Of a stretch of DNA of 64,000 nt, positions 47,801-56,112 are shown piece after piece. The stretch's first letter is position 1. Every line of letters starts with the position of its first letter. The notes below the pieces were generated by a model, which was not told the DNA's origin, made no database searches, and saw only the letters and a list, made by a program, of their open reading frames with translations. A program made the translations under genes and the position numbers. The DNA is from JASHUC01 sp963849095 (lineage in GTDB: Bacteria; Pseudomonadota; Gammaproteobacteria; Steroidobacterales; Steroidobacteraceae), in contig CAWKGA010000002.1 in the NCBI GenBank assembly GCA_963849095.1, positions 182,080-246,079 on the forward strand. Reading direction: 5' to 3'.

Positions 47801-48005
47801 GCTCCGGAGCCTGCGTCGCCCCACTCTTCTTGATTTCCATGTGCGCCCGCACGACTCCGGCGACCGAGCACTCGTCCGTGATCGCCAGTGCTGCATACCC
47901 GAGCTTGCGCGCACGATCGACCAGCTCCTCGGGGTGCGAAGCGCCGCGCAAGAAAGTGAAGTTCGTGAGACAGTGAAGCTCCGCGTAGTCCGGTGGCGCG
48001 CTCAA
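44807..48005 (-). pseudogene. dnaE2: Error-prone DNA polymerase DnaE2/ImuC, interrupted by one frameshift
   Basis: Catalytic polymerase of the ImuA-ImuB-DnaE2 mutasome that copies damaged DNA. The first part (48005 to about 47577) is the PHP domain: YAELHCLTNFTFLRGASHPEELVDRARKLGYAALAITDE. It ends in WLPDSTFRP-stop. One base out of frame, DVRPDLDAATWLRERFRGNVWIAAEL continues to GNVHMHIRERRRLQDAL and then the full polymerase with catalytic PPDIDIDFEHERREEVIQYVYGKYG, the helix-hairpin-helix and an OB domain ending GSRDFH. Together the length is about 1065 codons, normal for DnaE2. The ATG at 47404 is internal. A single indel separates it from function, so error or recent loss are both possible. 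Confidence 0.92.
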
Positions 48006-48151
48006 ACAGGCTCTCCCGAGATGTATCGCACGGGTGGCGATGGGTCGCGGGATAGCTTGAACGGAAATCCGGGCGCGCGTCCATGCAGTGACGGAAATCG
48101 ATCAGTACTGTATGGGCTGACGAGCTGTATATCTGCGGTTCATCGCTACGC

Positions 48152-48577
48152 TCACACGAGCATGATCCGCCGCCGCGCGCACACGTCGACGAAATCCCGA
48201 GAATTGAAAGTCATGAGATAGTCGATCTTTACGTTGACGTCGGCGAGGACGAGCCTGATCGCGCAGTCAACCATGCTCAGAGGGCGCGAACGACTCAACG
48301 AGGACTCGAACACAAGCTCGAATGCGCCGCGAACGTATGGCGAGTCGTCGAGGTAGGTGATCCGCGGCCGCTTGAGATAGCTCGAAAGGCGGGATAACGC
48401 CGGAGCATTGCGCACAAAGCGCGTGCAAAGCGTCTCATACACCACAGGCCACGGAAGCACGACGTGATGGAGGTCCAGAAGTCCAGCTCTGTCGCGGACC
48501 GCAGAATGGCAGGGATCTCGCGGGTCGCACAAGGCATACCAAATACCCGTATCCGGAAGAATGTTCGGCATGGGCAT
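48152..48577 (-). CDS. PIN-domain ribonuclease (toxin-like)
   Basis: A 141-residue PIN-domain protein. The acidic residues of the Mg2+ site are present: Asp9 in ILPDTGIWYAL, Glu in PWPVVYETLCTRF, Asp in SMVDCAIRLVLADVNVKIDYLMTFNSRDFVDVC. The protein resembles VapC-type toxins, which cut tRNA or mRNA, and the PIN fold is complete. Its ATG overlaps the stop of the preceding gene as TGATG, so the two are translationally coupled as in toxin-antitoxin pairs. It lies between imuB and dnaE2, in the same direction. The target RNA is unknown. Confidence 0.82.
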   Translation of the reverse strand: MPMPNILPDTGIWYALCDPRDPCHSAVRDRAGLLDLHHVVLPWPVVYETLCTRFVRNAPALSRLSSYLKRPRITYLDDSPYVRGAFELVFESSLSRSRPLSMVDCAIRLVLADVNVKIDYLMTFNSRDFVDVCARRRIMLV

Positions 48578-48906
48578 CAGGACTCATCGACATCGACCAC
48601 TTCTTCGCCACGAGTCCCATATCCGGACCACGGCGCTGCCTTTCGCCCTCCCAGGAGGAACGCGCCTTTGAGTTTCTTCGTCCCGGGCTCGCGATATATG
48701 AGGTAGATCCTCGTCTGCTTGGTGGTATGCAGAGCCTTCTTGAGCTCCTTCTTCATCGCAGCGGGCAGCGGACCGGTGTGCGCATAGCTCAGAAAGGCGA
48801 GCGAGTCTCCACACTCCTGAGCGCCGTGCTCGTCGAGCCACGCATAGAGACCTTCGTAGTCGCCACGCACTCCGAGATCGTAGGACATCCAAACAGCGGT
48901 TTTCAT
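48577..48906 (-). CDS. Uncharacterised 109-residue protein, putative partner of the PIN nuclease
   Basis: Starts MKTAVWMSYDLGVRGDYEGLYAWLDEHGAQECGDSLAFLSY, continues with a Lys-rich segment PAAMKKELKKALHTTKQTRIYLIYREPGTKKLKGAFLLGGRKAAPWSGY and ends acidic (GEEVVDVDES). I recognise no known DNA-binding antitoxin domain (no AbrB, RHH, Phd or HTH pattern). The alternating hydrophobic strands (TAVWMSYDL, RIYLIYREP) suggest a small alpha/beta fold. The position directly upstream of the PIN gene with a TGATG overlap suggests an antitoxin or PIN-regulating role. The ATG at 48906 is chosen over 48996 because a promoter lies just before it. Confidence 0.7.
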   Translation of the reverse strand: MKTAVWMSYDLGVRGDYEGLYAWLDEHGAQECGDSLAFLSYAHTGPLPAAMKKELKKALHTTKQTRIYLIYREPGTKKLKGAFLLGGRKAAPWSGYGTRGEEVVDVDES

Positions 48907-48912
48907 GGCGCC

Positions 48913-48941
48913 TGAATACACGACGCCGGATCGAATATCAA
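48913..48941 (-). promoter_or_regulatory. Candidate promoter of the small-protein/PIN pair
   Basis: On the minus strand, TTGATA (48941-48936), a 17-nt spacer and TATTCA (48918-48913) form a sigma70-like promoter. The -10 ends 6 nt before the ATG at 48906 and no ribosome site is visible, so the transcript would be leaderless. The -10 match is only moderate. Confidence 0.45.
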
Positions 48942-49014
48942 GCGCGCGCGAATGCTTCGAGAAGCTTTTTGGAACGTCATCAAACAGGGGCATCATTTGT
49001 AGCGGATACGGACG

Positions 49015-50502
49015 TCACCCAAACACCCCCTGCAAGAACCACCGGTGCGGCTTCTTCCGCTCGCGAAAGACCCACAGCCGCACGCCGTGCATGTCGACGG
49101 CATGGTAGTAGTCGCGCGCGACCTCCCCTTCCCACCAGCCGGTCTCGATGCGCTCCGGGTCGCCGATCAAACACAAGGGACCCTGGCGCTGCGGCAGTCC
49201 TTCAATCTCGGACAGCGGCTCCGGCACAGGTAACAGCCACAAAGGACGTCGAAAGGCCGGCCAGGGCACCGGCGCCGATGCCGGCACTGACCGCCGCGAA
49301 TCCCGCGCCGGGCCCGACGAAGACGGCTTCGCCTGCGCTTCCACGGCACCGACCTCCACCTGCCGCGACGCCGCCTCGGGACGATGTGTGGGATGCACCT
49401 GCAATCCATGCACCGCCTCCACGCCCAGACGCGCGCGCAAGCACTCGATGAGATCCGTCGATTCCGCACGGGCGCCGCCGCCGTGCTCGCCCGGCCGCCA
49501 GAGCCCCTCGACGGGGAGCTCTCGCGGCACGAGCGCCCCGGAGCGCAGCTCGCAGGAGCGTACCGGCTCCGGCAACGCGAGCGCCGCCAGCCGCTCGCCG
49601 AGCAGGGCGCTCAAACGCTGGGGGTCCGCTCCCGGCGCGGCGAGTTTCAGCACACATTGCGTCGGCGGCGCGTGGCGATGCCACAGCCGGCATTCGAGCT
49701 GGGTGATGCCGCACTGGCGCGCCTCGAGGAACTTGCCCAGGCTCTCGAGGAGCGGCGCGAGCGCCGCGAGAACGGCCTCGTGCCGCTCCAGCTCGTACGT
49801 GCAGGCGCGGCGCATGCGAAACCGCTCGGGCGCGCGAAAGCTCCCGCGCAGATCGGCGGCGCGGCCCACCAGGCGATCGAGCGATGCGAGCGACTCGGTG
49901 CCGAAGCGGCGCGCGAGTCCCGCTCGCGGCAAGCGCAGCGCCGCGCCGATCGTGCGCACGCCCACTTTCGCGAGGCGCTCGAGCACTTCCGGCGGCCAGC
50001 GCAGCACCGCGAGCGGCAGGGGCGCCAGGGCTCCGATGAGCCGTGCCGGCTCCCTCACGTTGAAGGGCTTGCCGGAGCGCGCACCGGCGAGCGCCGCGAG
50101 AGCGGTCGGCGCCAAAGCGAGCCTCGGCCGGGTGCCGGCGCTCCGGCATCCCGCCAGAAAGCCTGCCCCGAGCTTGGCCACACCGCCGAACAGGTGGAGG
50201 CTCCCTTTCACCTCGAGCGTGAGGCCGTCCGGCGGCGCGAGGCTCACTCGCGGCGTGAAGCGCTGGGCGAGCGTTGCGAGCCGCTCGAGCAGTGCCTGCT
50301 CCCGGCGCGGGTCGCGGGGTTCCACGGTGAGCTGCGGGAAATGCGCTCCGATCCACAGCTCGCGGGCCTCGGGGAGCGGCAGAGCGCCGGCCCACCGCGG
50401 TGGAGCGTCAAGCCGCTGCGGCGGCTCGAATGGAACGAGATGCGGGGCGGGACGTGCAGGCGCGGCGGGTCCGGCCGCTTTGCCGGGAATGCGAGTCGAC
50501 AT
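49015..50502 (-). CDS. imuB: ImuB, catalytically inactive Y-family polymerase-like protein
   Basis: Hub of the ImuA-ImuB-DnaE2 mutasome that links DnaE2 to the sliding clamp, 495 residues. The Y-family fold is seen in ELWIGAHFPQLTVEPRDPRREQALLERLATLAQRFTPRVSLAPPDGLTLEVKGSLHLFGG and VLERLAKVGVRTIGAALRLPRAGLARRFG. The acidic catalytic residues of true Y-family enzymes are not conserved, as is usual for ImuB. The C-terminal part ends GWWEGEVARDYYHAVDMHGVRLWVFRERKKPHRWFLQGVFG. A divergent N-terminal extension of about 45 residues is Pro/Ala-rich. It lies 3 nt after imuA. Confidence 0.93.
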   Translation of the reverse strand: MSTRIPGKAAGPAAPARPAPHLVPFEPPQRLDAPPRWAGALPLPEARELWIGAHFPQLTVEPRDPRREQALLERLATLAQRFTPRVSLAPPDGLTLEVKGSLHLFGGVAKLGAGFLAGCRSAGTRPRLALAPTALAALAGARSGKPFNVREPARLIGALAPLPLAVLRWPPEVLERLAKVGVRTIGAALRLPRAGLARRFGTESLASLDRLVGRAADLRGSFRAPERFRMRRACTYELERHEAVLAALAPLLESLGKFLEARQCGITQLECRLWHRHAPPTQCVLKLAAPGADPQRLSALLGERLAALALPEPVRSCELRSGALVPRELPVEGLWRPGEHGGGARAESTDLIECLRARLGVEAVHGLQVHPTHRPEAASRQVEVGAVEAQAKPSSSGPARDSRRSVPASAPVPWPAFRRPLWLLPVPEPLSEIEGLPQRQGPLCLIGDPERIETGWWEGEVARDYYHAVDMHGVRLWVFRERKKPHRWFLQGVFG

Positions 50503-50505
50503 GAC

Positions 50506-51183
50506 TCAATCGTCCGCCGCGACCCGAAAGCTGAGGTCAACGGCCTCTCTCGCGCCTCCCCGGCTCTTCAACAGCTTGATGCGAACGCCCTCGCCTGCCG
50601 GTTCCACCGCAATCCGCAAAGCGGCAGTGGAGGGCTCCCGCACCGTGCGCTCGCAGAGCGTCCGGAACAGAAAGGCGAGCGTGCGGCCGCGCTCCGTGGC
50701 GAGCTGGAGGCGGCGCAGAGCGCGAGGCGGCACGCGCGGCATCCAGGCGAGCACTGTCTCGCAAGCGCCCGAGCGCAACGCCTGCTCGCAGGCCCACAGC
50801 ACCCTCCCGGTGGGCTCGCCCTGGCCGGCCTGATCGGCGCGCACGACGAGCACGCGCGCGAAGCTCACGCCGTGGGCGGCGAGCGCCGGCGCGAAAGGTT
50901 CACAAGGAGGTGCAATCCAGGCGCACCAGCGTGCGGCAGGCGGTCTCGTGAGCAGCGCGAGCGCAGGCAGGATCAGGTACAACTCGCTGGCGCCGAAATG
51001 GGACATGAGGATCTCGACCAGCCCCACCTGCGGCCAGCCGTGGCCGGGCAGGCTCGCATCGAGCGCGGAGAAGCCCGTCGGCACGACGCTGGAGCGAGCG
51101 ACGCTGCGGCCGCGCCAGATGGCGGGATGCGCGAGGAGCCGTGCAATGCGAGGATCGGCGCGGGGATCGGCCATGACCGGCAT
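50506..51183 (-). CDS. imuA: ImuA, RecA/SulA-like mutasome accessory protein
   Basis: First gene of the imuA-imuB cassette, 225 residues. It has a RecA-like core without the usual Walker A: RSVARSSVVPTGFSALDASLPGHGWPQVGLVEILMSHFGASELYLILPALALL and VLVVRADQAGQGEPTGRVLWACEQALRSGACETVLAWMP. ImuA modulates RecA filaments and supports DnaE2-dependent mutagenesis. It follows lexA by 19 nt and so should be expressed from the lexA SOS promoter. Confidence 0.92.
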   Translation of the reverse strand: MPVMADPRADPRIARLLAHPAIWRGRSVARSSVVPTGFSALDASLPGHGWPQVGLVEILMSHFGASELYLILPALALLTRPPAARWCAWIAPPCEPFAPALAAHGVSFARVLVVRADQAGQGEPTGRVLWACEQALRSGACETVLAWMPRVPPRALRRLQLATERGRTLAFLFRTLCERTVREPSTAALRIAVEPAGEGVRIKLLKSRGGAREAVDLSFRVAADD

Positions 51184-51202
51184 TCGGGCGCGCCATGAAA
51201 CC

Positions 51203-51826
51203 CTACATCAGGCCGGCTGCCTTGCCCCGCCGCAGCACTCCGACGACGACACCCTCGATGATGAACGTCTGCTCCTTGAGATTCACCCGGATGGGCTCGA
51301 AGTCGCTGTTCTCCGGCAGGAGCCACACGACGGAGCCTTCCTGGCGATAGCGCTTGACGGTGACCTCGTTCTCCAGGCGCGCGACGACGATCTGCCGGCT
51401 GCGCACCTCGGTCGTCCGGTGCACCGCCACCAGATCCCCATCGAGAATCCCGGCATCCTTCATGCTCATGCCGGTCACCTTCAGGAGATAATGCGGGCGG
51501 GGCTGGAAGAGCGCAGGGTCGATCTGGAAGCGGGCCTCGACATTCTCCTCGGCGAGGATGGGCTTGCCCGCGGCGACGCGGCCGATGAGCGGCAGGCCCA
51601 TCTGCTCGCGGATAGTGTCCTTCAGCTGGATGCCGCGTGAGGTGCCGGGGACGAGCGCGATGACACCTTTGCGCGCGAGCGCGCGCAGATGCTCCTCCGC
51701 CGCGTTGGCGGACCTGAATCCCAGCTCCCGGGCGATCTCCGCCCGCGTGGGGGGCATGCCCGTCTGGGTGATGAAGCGCTGGATGAGACGCAGGATCTGG
51801 CTCTGGCGGGGTGTCAGGTCGGACAT
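51203..51826 (-). CDS. lexA: LexA repressor
   Basis: SOS master repressor, 207 residues. It has the N-terminal winged HTH (MSDLTPRQSQILRLIQRFITQTGMPPTRAEIARELGFRSANAAEEHLRALARKG), the self-cleavage site Ala86-Gly87 in GRVAAGKP, and the peptidase with catalytic Ser121 (TGMSMKDAGILDGD) and Lys158 (ENEVTVKRY). The upstream extension of the frame (to 52144) crosses the SOS boxes and the divergent gene and is rejected. It has a CTGT-N8-ACAG box 9 bp upstream, so it autoregulates. It heads lexA-imuA-imuB. Confidence 0.97.
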   Translation of the reverse strand: MSDLTPRQSQILRLIQRFITQTGMPPTRAEIARELGFRSANAAEEHLRALARKGVIALVPGTSRGIQLKDTIREQMGLPLIGRVAAGKPILAEENVEARFQIDPALFQPRPHYLLKVTGMSMKDAGILDGDLVAVHRTTEVRSRQIVVARLENEVTVKRYRQEGSVVWLLPENSDFEPIRVNLKEQTFIIEGVVVGVLRRGKAAGLM

Positions 51827-51835
51827 GGCGAGCAG

Positions 51836-51851
51836 CTGTTCATTTATACAG
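51836..51851. promoter_or_regulatory. LexA-binding SOS box 1
   Basis: CTGTTCATTTATACAG is a perfect CTGT-N8-ACAG SOS box, 9 bp upstream of the lexA ATG and ending 5 bp before the proposed GTG start of the divergent oxidoreductase. Confidence 0.92.
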
Positions 51852-51854
51852 ATA

Positions 51855-51870
51855 CTGTGATTATATCCAG
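51855..51870. promoter_or_regulatory. LexA-binding SOS box 2 (one mismatch)
   Basis: CTGTGATTATATCCAG matches CTGT-N8-ACAG with one change (ACAG to CCAG). It starts 19 bp from box 1, similar to the paired boxes of the E. coli lexA promoter. It overlaps the GTG codon of the divergent oxidoreductase. Confidence 0.6.
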
Positions 51871-53518
51871 ATCGTTTCGCCGTGCAAGGGGGAGCTCCGA
51901 CGTCATCGTCGTGGGCGCCGGCCACAACGGCCTCACCTGCGCCTGCTACCTCGCCCGAGCCGGCTTGAAGGTCACGGTCCTGGAGCGCCGCAGCCTCGTC
52001 GGCGGCGCCGCCGTCACCGAGGAGTTCCATCCGGGGTTCCGCAACTCCACGGCCAGCTACACGGTGAGCCTGCTGCACCCCAAGGTGCTGCGCGACCTGC
52101 GCCTCGCCGAGCATGGCCTCACCCTCATCGAGCGGCCGATGCAAAATTTTCTACCGCTGCCCGACGGTCGAGCGTTCTGTGCCGGTCCCACGCTCGCCGA
52201 CACGCTTACCGCAGTGCAGCAGCGCTCCCCTGCCGATGCCGCGCGCCTGCCCGCCTTTCACGCCATGCTCGAGCGCGTCGTCGGCTATCTGCGCAGTCTG
52301 GTGTTGAAGACACCGCCCGCCAGCCTCCACGGTCCTCGCGACCTGTGGAATCTGCTCGCCATGGGGCGGGAGCTGCGCCGCCTGCCTGCCGAAACGCAGC
52401 GCGACATTCATGAATTGCTCACTCGCAGCGCGGGCCATGTGCTCGATGCCTGGTTCGAATGGGATGCGCTCAAGGCGCTGCAGGGCTTCGATGCCGTCGT
52501 CGGGAACTTTCAAAGCCCCTATACGGCGAGCGCATACGGCTTGCTGCATCACGCCTTCGGCGAAGTGAACGGCAAGCGGGGCGTGTGGGGCCATGCGATC
52601 GGCGGCATGGGCTCGATCACGCAAGCCATGGCCCGGGAGGCGGCCCGCCTCGGCGTTCAGATCCGCACCGACGCGCCCGTCGCGGCCATTCTGACGGACC
52701 CCGTCCGCGGGAACCGTGTCCGCGTGTCGGGCGTCCGGCTCACCGACGGCACCACGCTCGGCGCCCGCATCGTCGCTGCGAACGTCAATCCGAAGCGGCT
52801 CTTCCTCGATCTGCTGGATCGGGATGCGCTTCCGACCGATTTCCGAGCTCGGATCGAGCGCTATCGCTGCGAGTCCGCAACTTTTCGGATGAATGTCGCT
52901 CTAACGGAGCTGCCCCGTTTCAACGCACTGCCCCGGACTGGCCCACACCTTGGCTCCGGCATCATCATCGCACCGTCGCTCGGCTACATGGAGCGCGCCT
53001 ATCTCGATGCACGTTCATCGGGGTGGTCCCGCGCGCCGATCATCGAGATGCTGATACCGAGCACCATCGATCCGACCTTGGCTCCCCCCGGAGCCCACGT
53101 GGCAAGCCTCTTTTGCCAGCATTTCGCCTATTCGCTGCCGAACGGCCGCAGCTGGCGCGACGAGCGGGAGCGCGCGGCGGACACGATCATCGACGCGGTC
53201 ACGGACTGCGCGCCGAACTTCAGGCGCAGCATCGTCGGCTCCCTCGCGCTCTCTCCCGCCGATCTGGAGGAGCGGTTCGGTCTCGTCGGCGGCGACATCT
53301 TTCACGGTGCGCTCGGACTCGATCAGCTCTGGGCCGCGCGGCCCGTGCTCGGCCACGGCAACTATCGGACGCCGGTCACCGGCCTGTACCTCTGCGGATC
53401 GGGCAGTCACCCGGGCGGCGGCGTCACCGGACTGCCGGGCCACAATGCGGCCCGAGAATTGCTGCTAGATAGGCGCGCCACATGGTTGTCGCGGTGCACC
53501 GACACTTTTGGATGCTGA
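51857..53518 (+). CDS. Phytoene dehydrogenase-like FAD-dependent oxidoreductase (COG1233 type)
   Basis: A 553-residue NAD(P)/FAD-dependent amine-oxidase-fold enzyme. The FAD motif comes early (SDVIVVGAGHNGLTCACYLARAGLKVTVLERRSLVGGAAVTEEFHPGFRNST). The middle has KALQGFDAVVGNFQSPYTASAYGLLHHAFGEVNGKRGVWGHAIGGMGSITQAMAREA, and the C-terminal FAD-binding end is GLYLCGSGSHPGGGVTGLPGHNAARELL. This closely resembles vertebrate PYROXD2-like and bacterial homologues of unknown substrate, not true carotenoid desaturases in a crt cluster. The GTG at 51857 is the best start, since no ATG is present in frame until well into the domain. It is divergent from lexA with SOS box 2 on top of the start. Confidence 0.85.
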   Translation: MIISRSFRRARGSSDVIVVGAGHNGLTCACYLARAGLKVTVLERRSLVGGAAVTEEFHPGFRNSTASYTVSLLHPKVLRDLRLAEHGLTLIERPMQNFLPLPDGRAFCAGPTLADTLTAVQQRSPADAARLPAFHAMLERVVGYLRSLVLKTPPASLHGPRDLWNLLAMGRELRRLPAETQRDIHELLTRSAGHVLDAWFEWDALKALQGFDAVVGNFQSPYTASAYGLLHHAFGEVNGKRGVWGHAIGGMGSITQAMAREAARLGVQIRTDAPVAAILTDPVRGNRVRVSGVRLTDGTTLGARIVAANVNPKRLFLDLLDRDALPTDFRARIERYRCESATFRMNVALTELPRFNALPRTGPHLGSGIIIAPSLGYMERAYLDARSSGWSRAPIIEMLIPSTIDPTLAPPGAHVASLFCQHFAYSLPNGRSWRDERERAADTIIDAVTDCAPNFRRSIVGSLALSPADLEERFGLVGGDIFHGALGLDQLWAARPVLGHGNYRTPVTGLYLCGSGSHPGGGVTGLPGHNAARELLLDRRATWLSRCTDTFGC

Positions 53519-53655
53519 CCAGTTGCAATCTGCGGCCAAATTTGATGCAGTTGCGCCGCTTGCGGAGGCTGTAGCGGAACCATTACGCTTAAGGGCTTCG
53601 CATTGTCCTGTTTCAGGGACTCCCGAACTTAACAACCCAGAAGGGGACGTTTGTC

Positions 53656-53970
53656 ATGAAGAGCACTATCGTGATGAGTATCGCTACCGCGGTGGCCGTG
53701 ATCGGTCTTGCGGGCTGTCAGGACCTGAAGCCCATGCAGGCCGATATCGCGGACCTCAAGGCGCAAGTCGCCAAGCTGCAAACCGACGTGCAGGCGGCGA
53801 AGGCCTCGGCTGATCAGGCTGCGAGCTCCGCTCAGGCCGCCCAGCAGGCGGCGAGCGGCGCGCAGAGCACGGCCAATCAGGCTCTGGCCGCGGCTCAGGC
53901 CGCCCAGTCGGCGGTCGACGCGACCAACGAGAAGATCGATCGGATGTTCAAGCGTTCGGTCAACAAGTAG
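53656..53970 (+). CDS. Lpp-like alanine-zipper lipoprotein
   Basis: A 104-residue small lipoprotein. The signal peptide ends IGLAGC (acylated Cys21). The mature part is a heptad-repeat Ala-rich coiled coil, DIADLKAQVAKLQTDVQAAKASADQAASSAQAAQQAASGAQSTANQALAAAQAAQSAVDATNEKIDRMFKRSVNK, in the style of Braun lipoprotein and Pseudomonas OprI, which stabilise the outer membrane and link it to peptidoglycan. It ends in Asn-Lys, and a C-terminal Lys is what Lpp uses for peptidoglycan attachment. A good ribosome site, AGAAGGGGA, precedes the ATG. The 135-bp upstream gap shows no gene. Confidence 0.88.
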   Translation: MKSTIVMSIATAVAVIGLAGCQDLKPMQADIADLKAQVAKLQTDVQAAKASADQAASSAQAAQQAASGAQSTANQALAAAQAAQSAVDATNEKIDRMFKRSVNK

Positions 53971-54075
53971 CAGCAGTCTCGTTTCCGTGAGTGCCACAGA
54001 GCGCCGCATTCGTGCGGCGTTCTGTTCCTCCTCGCGAGTCCCGGCCGCCGCGTCGGGGAGGGTCTTTCGACCCCT

Positions 54076-55056
54076 TCAATAACGGACGAGCGCCGCCCCC
54101 CAGGTCACGCCGCCTCCGAACGCCTCGAGGAGCAGCAGGTCGCCGCGCTCGATGCGTCCGTCGCGCACGCCCACGTCGAGAGCGAGCGGAACGGAAGCCG
54201 CGGACGTGTTGCCGTGATCTTGCACGGTGACGATGACACGCTCCATGGGCAGCTCCAGCTTGCGAGCCGTCGCCTGGATGATGCGGATGTTCGCCTGATG
54301 AGGCACCAGCCAGTCGATCGCCGACCGGTCGAGCCGGCTTGCCGCGAGCGCCTCGTCCACCACCTTGCCGAGGCTCGTCACGGCGATCTTGAACACCTCG
54401 TTGCCGGTCATCGTGATGGTCTTGCGCCGCTCCTCGCCCGCAAAGACCGGCGTGTCCCTCGAGACACCGCCCGGACAGTACAGCATGTCCTTGTAATTGC
54501 CGTCGGCGTGCAGATGCGTCGAGAGAATGCCGGGCTGCTCGGCGGGGCGCAGCACGACGGCCCCGGCGCCGTCGGCGAACAGGATGGCGGTCGAGCGGTC
54601 TTTCCAGTCCGTGATGCGAGAGAACGTCTCCGCGCCGACGACCAGGGCGCACGTTGAGTCCGCCGTCCGCACGAATTTGTCGGCAATCGCCAGGGCGTAG
54701 AGAAATCCGCTGCAGGCCGCCTCGACACTGAACGCCGGGCCGCCGGGGCGGCAGCCGAGGCGCTGCTGCAGCAGCACGCCGCAGTTCGGAAAGATGTAAT
54801 CCGGGGTCGAGGTGGCGAAGACGATGCAGTCGATATCCTCCGGGCGCACCCCCGCGGCCTCGATCGCGCGGCGCGCGGCCGGCTCGGCGAGATCGACCGT
54901 CGTCTCGTGGTCCGCCGCAATGTGGCGGCGCTCGATGCCGGTGCGATCGCGGATCCACGCATCCGTGGTGTCCATCGTGCGCTCGAGATCGAAGTTCGTG
55001 ACGATCTTCTCGGGTAGGTGCGATCCGGTGCCTGCGATTTGCGAGTACATCAACAC
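54076..55056 (-). CDS. fabH: 3-Oxoacyl-[ACP] synthase III
   Basis: Condenses acetyl-CoA with malonyl-ACP to start fatty acid synthesis, 326 residues. The catalytic triad is visible: Cys115 in VEAACSGFLYAL, His253 in WLVPHQANIRII and Asn283 in VQDHGNTSAASVPLALD. It also has AGTGSHLPEKIVTNFDLE and GAGAVVLRP. It is 3 nt downstream of plsX. fabD, fabG, acpP and fabF, which often follow fabH, are absent here: the next gene is the convergent lipoprotein. Confidence 0.97.
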   Translation of the reverse strand: MLMYSQIAGTGSHLPEKIVTNFDLERTMDTTDAWIRDRTGIERRHIAADHETTVDLAEPAARRAIEAAGVRPEDIDCIVFATSTPDYIFPNCGVLLQQRLGCRPGGPAFSVEAACSGFLYALAIADKFVRTADSTCALVVGAETFSRITDWKDRSTAILFADGAGAVVLRPAEQPGILSTHLHADGNYKDMLYCPGGVSRDTPVFAGEERRKTITMTGNEVFKIAVTSLGKVVDEALAASRLDRSAIDWLVPHQANIRIIQATARKLELPMERVIVTVQDHGNTSAASVPLALDVGVRDGRIERGDLLLLEAFGGGVTWGAALVRY

Positions 55057-55059
55057 CCC

Positions 55060-56055
55060 TCAAGTCCCGAATGCCTGCGCGATGTGCGCCGTGAGACCGC
55101 CGCGCGCCGCACGTGCGGCAAGCTCCACCGCCCGGGCAAAGGCGGTCGCATCCGCGCGGCCGTGACTCTTCACGACGATGCCCGCGAGGCCCACCATGCA
55201 GGCACCGTTGTATAGCCGGGGATCGAGTCCGTCCGCGAGCCGCCGCAGCACCGGCCGTGCGATCCAGCCGGCGAGCGCGCCCCGCATCGATGATTGAAAC
55301 TCCCTGCGCGTGCGCGCGGCAATCAGCCTCGCGAGTCCCTCCATCGTCTTCAGCGCGACGTTGCCCGTAAAGCCGTCCGTGACCACCACGTCGACCTCAC
55401 CGGAGAAGATTCCATCGCCCTCGACGAACCCGACGTAGCGGACGCCGGCGCTCGCGAGCAGAGCGTGCGCGGCCTGCACCACCTCGTGGCCCTTGATGTC
55501 CTCCTCGCCGATGTTGAGAAGGCCGACCCGCGGCGCCTCGATGCCGTAGAGATCACGGGCGACGATCGATCCCATGCGCGCGAACTGGCAGAGCTGGAGC
55601 GCCGTGGCGCCCGTATTGGCGCCGAGGTCGAGCATGTGGGTATGGCCCCTCGCGGAGGGGATGGCCGACATGATGGCGGCGCGCTCGACGCTCTCGATGT
55701 TCTTCAGCACGAAGTGGGAGATGGCCGTCAACGCTCCGGTATTGCCGGCGCTGACGCAGGCGGCAGCCCGACCCTCCTTCACGAGGTTCAAGGCGACCCG
55801 CATGGAGGAGTCCCGCCCGCGGCGCATCGCCGTCCGCGGCGCCTCGTCCATGGCGATGACCTGAGAGGCCGGCACGATCTCGATTCGCCCCCTCACCGCA
55901 TCCGGCAGCTTCTCGAGCCAGGGCGCGATGTCCTGAGGGTTGCCGACCAGCAGCGCACGCAGATCGCCGTCGTCGCGCAACACGCGCAGAGCGCCCGTCA
56001 CGCGCTCCTGTGGCGCGTGATCACCGCTCATCACGTCGACCGCGACTACCAACAC
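55060..56055 (-). CDS. plsX: Phosphate acyltransferase PlsX
   Basis: Converts acyl-ACP to acyl-phosphate for phospholipid synthesis, 331 residues. Landmarks are VVAVDVMSGDHAPQERVTGALR, CVSAGNTGALTAISHFVLKNIESVERAAIMSAIPSARG, MLDLGANTGATALQLCQFARMGS, VGLLNIGEEDIKGHEVVQAAHALL and VDVVVTDGFTGNVALKTMEGLA. It starts with GTG at 56055 after GGAG. It is cotranscribed with rpmF upstream and fabH downstream, the standard order. Confidence 0.97.
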   Translation of the reverse strand: MLVVAVDVMSGDHAPQERVTGALRVLRDDGDLRALLVGNPQDIAPWLEKLPDAVRGRIEIVPASQVIAMDEAPRTAMRRGRDSSMRVALNLVKEGRAAACVSAGNTGALTAISHFVLKNIESVERAAIMSAIPSARGHTHMLDLGANTGATALQLCQFARMGSIVARDLYGIEAPRVGLLNIGEEDIKGHEVVQAAHALLASAGVRYVGFVEGDGIFSGEVDVVVTDGFTGNVALKTMEGLARLIAARTRREFQSSMRGALAGWIARPVLRRLADGLDPRLYNGACMVGLAGIVVKSHGRADATAFARAVELAARAARGGLTAHIAQAFGT

Positions 56056-56112
56056 TCCAACGCTCGGCTCAAGGAGCGCATCGTGCCGCCGCCCCCCCGT
56101 ACCTCGCGAGAC

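Noticed and set aside
48006..48151. SOS box in front of dnaE2
   Set aside because: Several CTGT sequences occur near 48100, but none has ACAG at the correct spacing.
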